DNA of 8,426 nt, taken from assembly GCA_002509665.1 (NCBI GenBank), contig DADN01000059.1, positions 1 to 8,426 of the forward strand, in the 5' to 3' direction. The stretch is from Methanobacterium sp. UBA8. Its GTDB lineage: Archaea; Methanobacteriota; Methanobacteria; Methanobacteriales; Methanobacteriaceae. Below the pieces are notes generated by a model. The model searched no databases, had not been told where the DNA came from, and saw only the letters and a program-made list of their open reading frames with translations. Positions 6,830 to 8,426 of the stretch are shown one piece after another. Both the position numbers and the translations under genes were made by a program. Position 1 is the first letter of the stretch, and each line of letters opens with the position of its first letter.

Positions 6830-7749
6830 TTAGCGTAGAATTCTATTAAATCAGAATGTTTTTCGTGGTTTAAAAACAGGAAATTTGTTTCTATTGTATT
6901 TTCATTAATTTCTGTAATTTCCTTTAAATTTTCGTTGTTTATGGTGAAACAGAGGTATCCACTTTTTTTCAACAAGGAAATTACATTGTTGGGATGGTAG
7001 TTGAATTCAGCTGCCCATTTTCTCAGTAATTCTGTAAAAATTATAGGTTTATCTCTTCTAATGGTTTTAATGGCTCCTTTAAATACAAATAACTCTGAGC
7101 CCTCTACATCACATTTTATAAAATCAACAGAAATATTTTTATCTGCGGTAAATTTATCAAGTGTAGTTAATTTGCAGATTATTTTGTCAACATTATTTCT
7201 TCTTGATAAATTAGCTGCTGAAGCATTACAGGATCCTTCAGGGTAATAATAGAATGATATATCCTTTTCTTCATCAGAAAGCCCATAATTAAAAGTTTTA
7301 ATATTGGAAACATGATTTAGATCTATATTTTTTTTAAGATACTCAAATGTATTAGGGATAGGTTCAAAAGCCATTATTTCAACATTATTTATATTTTTGG
7401 CTATTTTAAGTGAATACCACCCAATATTGGCGCCTATATCCAAAATTGTGTTATTTTCTTTAATTAACTTTAAAATAAAATTTATTTCGTCTTTTTCATA
7501 AAATTTGAAATTTAAAATTTCAATGGGAACCATCCTGTGGTCAAACTCATCACATAAAAGTTTAATTTCATTTTCACGGGTGATCATGATTACATTGCAG
7601 TCTTCAATCTCTATTTTTTTAATATCCTTATTTTTGATGAAATTACTGTATTCAAACAGTACTTTGTGGACATCGTGCATACGCTGAATGTAATCCTGTT
7701 TGTCTATTTTTCCGTTTATATACTCCTTTTCTAATAGTTTTAAACTCAT
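6823..7749 (-). CDS. FkbM-type SAM-dependent methyltransferase
   Basis: A 308-residue protein with a C-terminal FkbM methyltransferase domain. ILDIGANIGWYSL (102-114) is the S-adenosylmethionine-binding loop, AFEP (127-130) holds the acidic residue that binds the ribose, and FIKCDVEGSELFVFKGA (210-226) is the family signature. The first 85 residues are charged, rich in lysine and glutamate, and not recognised; they may be a helical recognition or dimer part. FkbM enzymes O-methylate hydroxyls of polyketides and of sugars, and many lie in surface-glycan clusters. Its place between a thiamine-diphosphate enzyme and an SDR suggests methylation of the cluster's special sugar or of the finished glycan; the acceptor is unknown. 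ATG at 7749 follows GAGG by about 7 bases, a weaker site than those of its neighbours. No signal peptide is seen. The gap to the upstream gene is 54 bases. Confidence 0.88.
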   Translation of the reverse strand: MSLKLLEKEYINGKIDKQDYIQRMHDVHKVLFEYSNFIKNKDIKKIEIEDCNVIMITRENEIKLLCDEFDHRMVPIEILNFKFYEKDEINFILKLIKENNTILDIGANIGWYSLKIAKNINNVEIMAFEPIPNTFEYLKKNIDLNHVSNIKTFNYGLSDEEKDISFYYYPEGSCNASAANLSRRNNVDKIICKLTTLDKFTADKNISVDFIKCDVEGSELFVFKGAIKTIRRDKPIIFTELLRKWAAEFNYHPNNVISLLKKSGYLCFTINNENLKEITEINENTIETNFLFLNHEKHSDLIEFYAKG

Positions 7750-7803
7750 ATGGGGTCCTCATTAAAAAATTTTCAAAACTGGAGTTGCATGATATTTTTA
7801 GAC
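7750..7803 (-). other. Spacer between TPP-enzyme and methyltransferase genes
   Basis: A 54-base AT-rich gap, one of the two longest in the operon (the other has 59 bases). On the minus strand it holds CTAAAAATAT near its start and a run of six T about 20 bases before the methyltransferase ATG. Either could be an internal promoter or a weak termination point, but neither is convincing. Otherwise it holds the GAGG ribosome binding site. Confidence 0.35.
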
Positions 7804-8426
7804 TCACTTACAGCTCTCATTCTCACTTTTTCTCCCTAAAACTTCTATTGACATGTTAGATTTTAGTTCATCAAGTGATAAAAGGGGTTCTTGGTCTTCA
7901 ATAGGTCTGTTAACTGATAATTTGGGCAGTGCTTTTTCATTAGGGTCTATTGAAACTTCAAGGAACATTGGGTTTTTGTCTTTGAACAATTTTTTAAACG
8001 ATTCATGAAGCCTGCTATCTTCACTTACTTTCATAGCAGGTATTTTATACGCAGAAACTACTTCCTGAAAATCTGGACAGCTGTAGTCTCCAACTGTTGA
8101 TTGGAATCTTGAATTGAAGTATTGTTCTTGAAACTGCTTTATCATCCCATAACACTTGTTATTTAACAGTACTATCTTAACTGGCAGTTTGTGATGGTAA
8201 ACTGTCTGTAGTTCCTGTATATTTAGTTGAAATCCACCATCACCGGTTATAACTACTATAATGCTGTCAGGTTTTGCAAATGCTGCACCAATAGCAAGGG
8301 GCAGTGCTGAACCTATAGATGCCATACCTCCCTGCGTTAGAAACCGGTGGGACTTTTTTAATTTAAGGGATTGTGCCGCCCACATCTGGTTTTGACCAAC
8401 ATCAACACATACTACGGTATTTTCTG
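7804..8426 (-). CDS. Thiamine-diphosphate enzyme, YerE-like (C-terminal part)
   Basis: The reading frame is open through the right edge, and only about the last 206 residues of an expected 550-600 are visible; the ATG at 8385 is an internal methionine. The part seen is the pyrophosphate-binding domain of the acetolactate synthase family: DVGQNQMWAA at the left of the domain, QGGMASIGSALPLAIGAA, then GDGGFQLNIQELQT through LLNN, the GDG...NN thiamine diphosphate and Mg2+ site. In true acetolactate synthases the next motif has QWQ or QWE with a substrate-binding tryptophan; here it is QFQ. The C terminus, with NRPIEDQEPLLSLDEL, resembles the sugar-cluster members of the family rather than IlvB. 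These include YerE, which adds a two-carbon unit from pyruvate to C4 of CDP-3,6-dideoxy-4-ketoglucose. With rfbH three genes downstream, that role is the leading guess. A plain acetolactate synthase is the alternative. The stop is TGA at 7806-7804. Confidence 0.85.
   Translation of the reverse strand, partial: ENTVVCVDVGQNQMWAAQSLKLKKSHRFLTQGGMASIGSALPLAIGAAFAKPDSIIVVITGDGGFQLNIQELQTVYHHKLPVKIVLLNNKCYGMIKQFQEQYFNSRFQSTVGDYSCPDFQEVVSAYKIPAMKVSEDSRLHESFKKLFKDKNPMFLEVSIDPNEKALPKLSVNRPIEDQEPLLSLDELKSNMSIEVLGRKSENESCK

Noticed and set aside
7804..8385. The methionine at 8385 as the start of the thiamine-diphosphate enzyme gene
   Set aside because: The frame stays open to the window edge and encodes DVGQNQ just before this methionine, a conserved internal stretch of the family, so the gene is truncated by the window and does not begin there.
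1..8426. CRISPR array, insertion sequence or transposase
   Set aside because: No regularly spaced direct repeats, no terminal inverted repeats and no transposase motifs were seen on either strand, despite signs of past gene exchange.

Overview
The window is an AT-rich surface-polysaccharide gene cluster. Short Shine-Dalgarno sequences matching AGGTGA lie only about 5 bases before the starts. ATG and TTG starts are both used, ATA and AGA codons are frequent, and genes abut or nearly abut. Together with the gene content this suggests a methanogenic archaeon of the Methanobacteriales, but a low-GC bacterium cannot be excluded because its anti-Shine-Dalgarno sequence is the same.

Most of the window (8426 down to 1964) is one leftward run of six genes on the minus strand. 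In transcription order they are: the C-terminal part of a sugar-associated, thiamine-diphosphate enzyme of the acetolactate synthase fold (open at the right edge); an FkbM-type methyltransferase; an NAD-dependent short-chain dehydrogenase/reductase (SDR) of the sugar-nucleotide type; an RfbH/DdhC-type CDP-4-keto-6-deoxyglucose 3-dehydrase with its iron-sulfur cysteines and the diagnostic Lys-to-His change; a Wzx-like flippase; and a GT2 glycosyltransferase. Gaps are 2 to 59 bases and no strong internal promoter was seen, so an operon is likely.

Left of this the organisation changes. A GT4-like, TuaH-type glycosyltransferase (804-1892) runs rightward and converges on the operon end. Beyond it, 178-700 holds a decayed GT2 gene on the minus strand, broken by several stops and two frameshifts. 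Positions 1-177 and 701-803 are very AT-rich and hold no gene that I can see. The left third is visibly poorer in GC than the operon.

The enzymes suggest a joint pathway. The 3-dehydrase makes a CDP-3,6-dideoxy-4-ketosugar. A thiamine-diphosphate enzyme beside it is the hallmark of branched-chain sugar synthesis as in Yersinia yersiniose A (YerE adds a two-carbon unit from pyruvate at C4). The SDR could be the following reductase, the methyltransferase could cap the sugar, the GT2 enzyme could transfer it, and the flippase could export the lipid-linked glycan. Expected partners (glucose-1-phosphate cytidylyltransferase, CDP-glucose 4,6-dehydratase, the E3 reductase) are not in the window and would have to lie beyond the right edge or elsewhere. 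The pathway is inferred from family membership and neighbourhood; the individual family calls are firmer.
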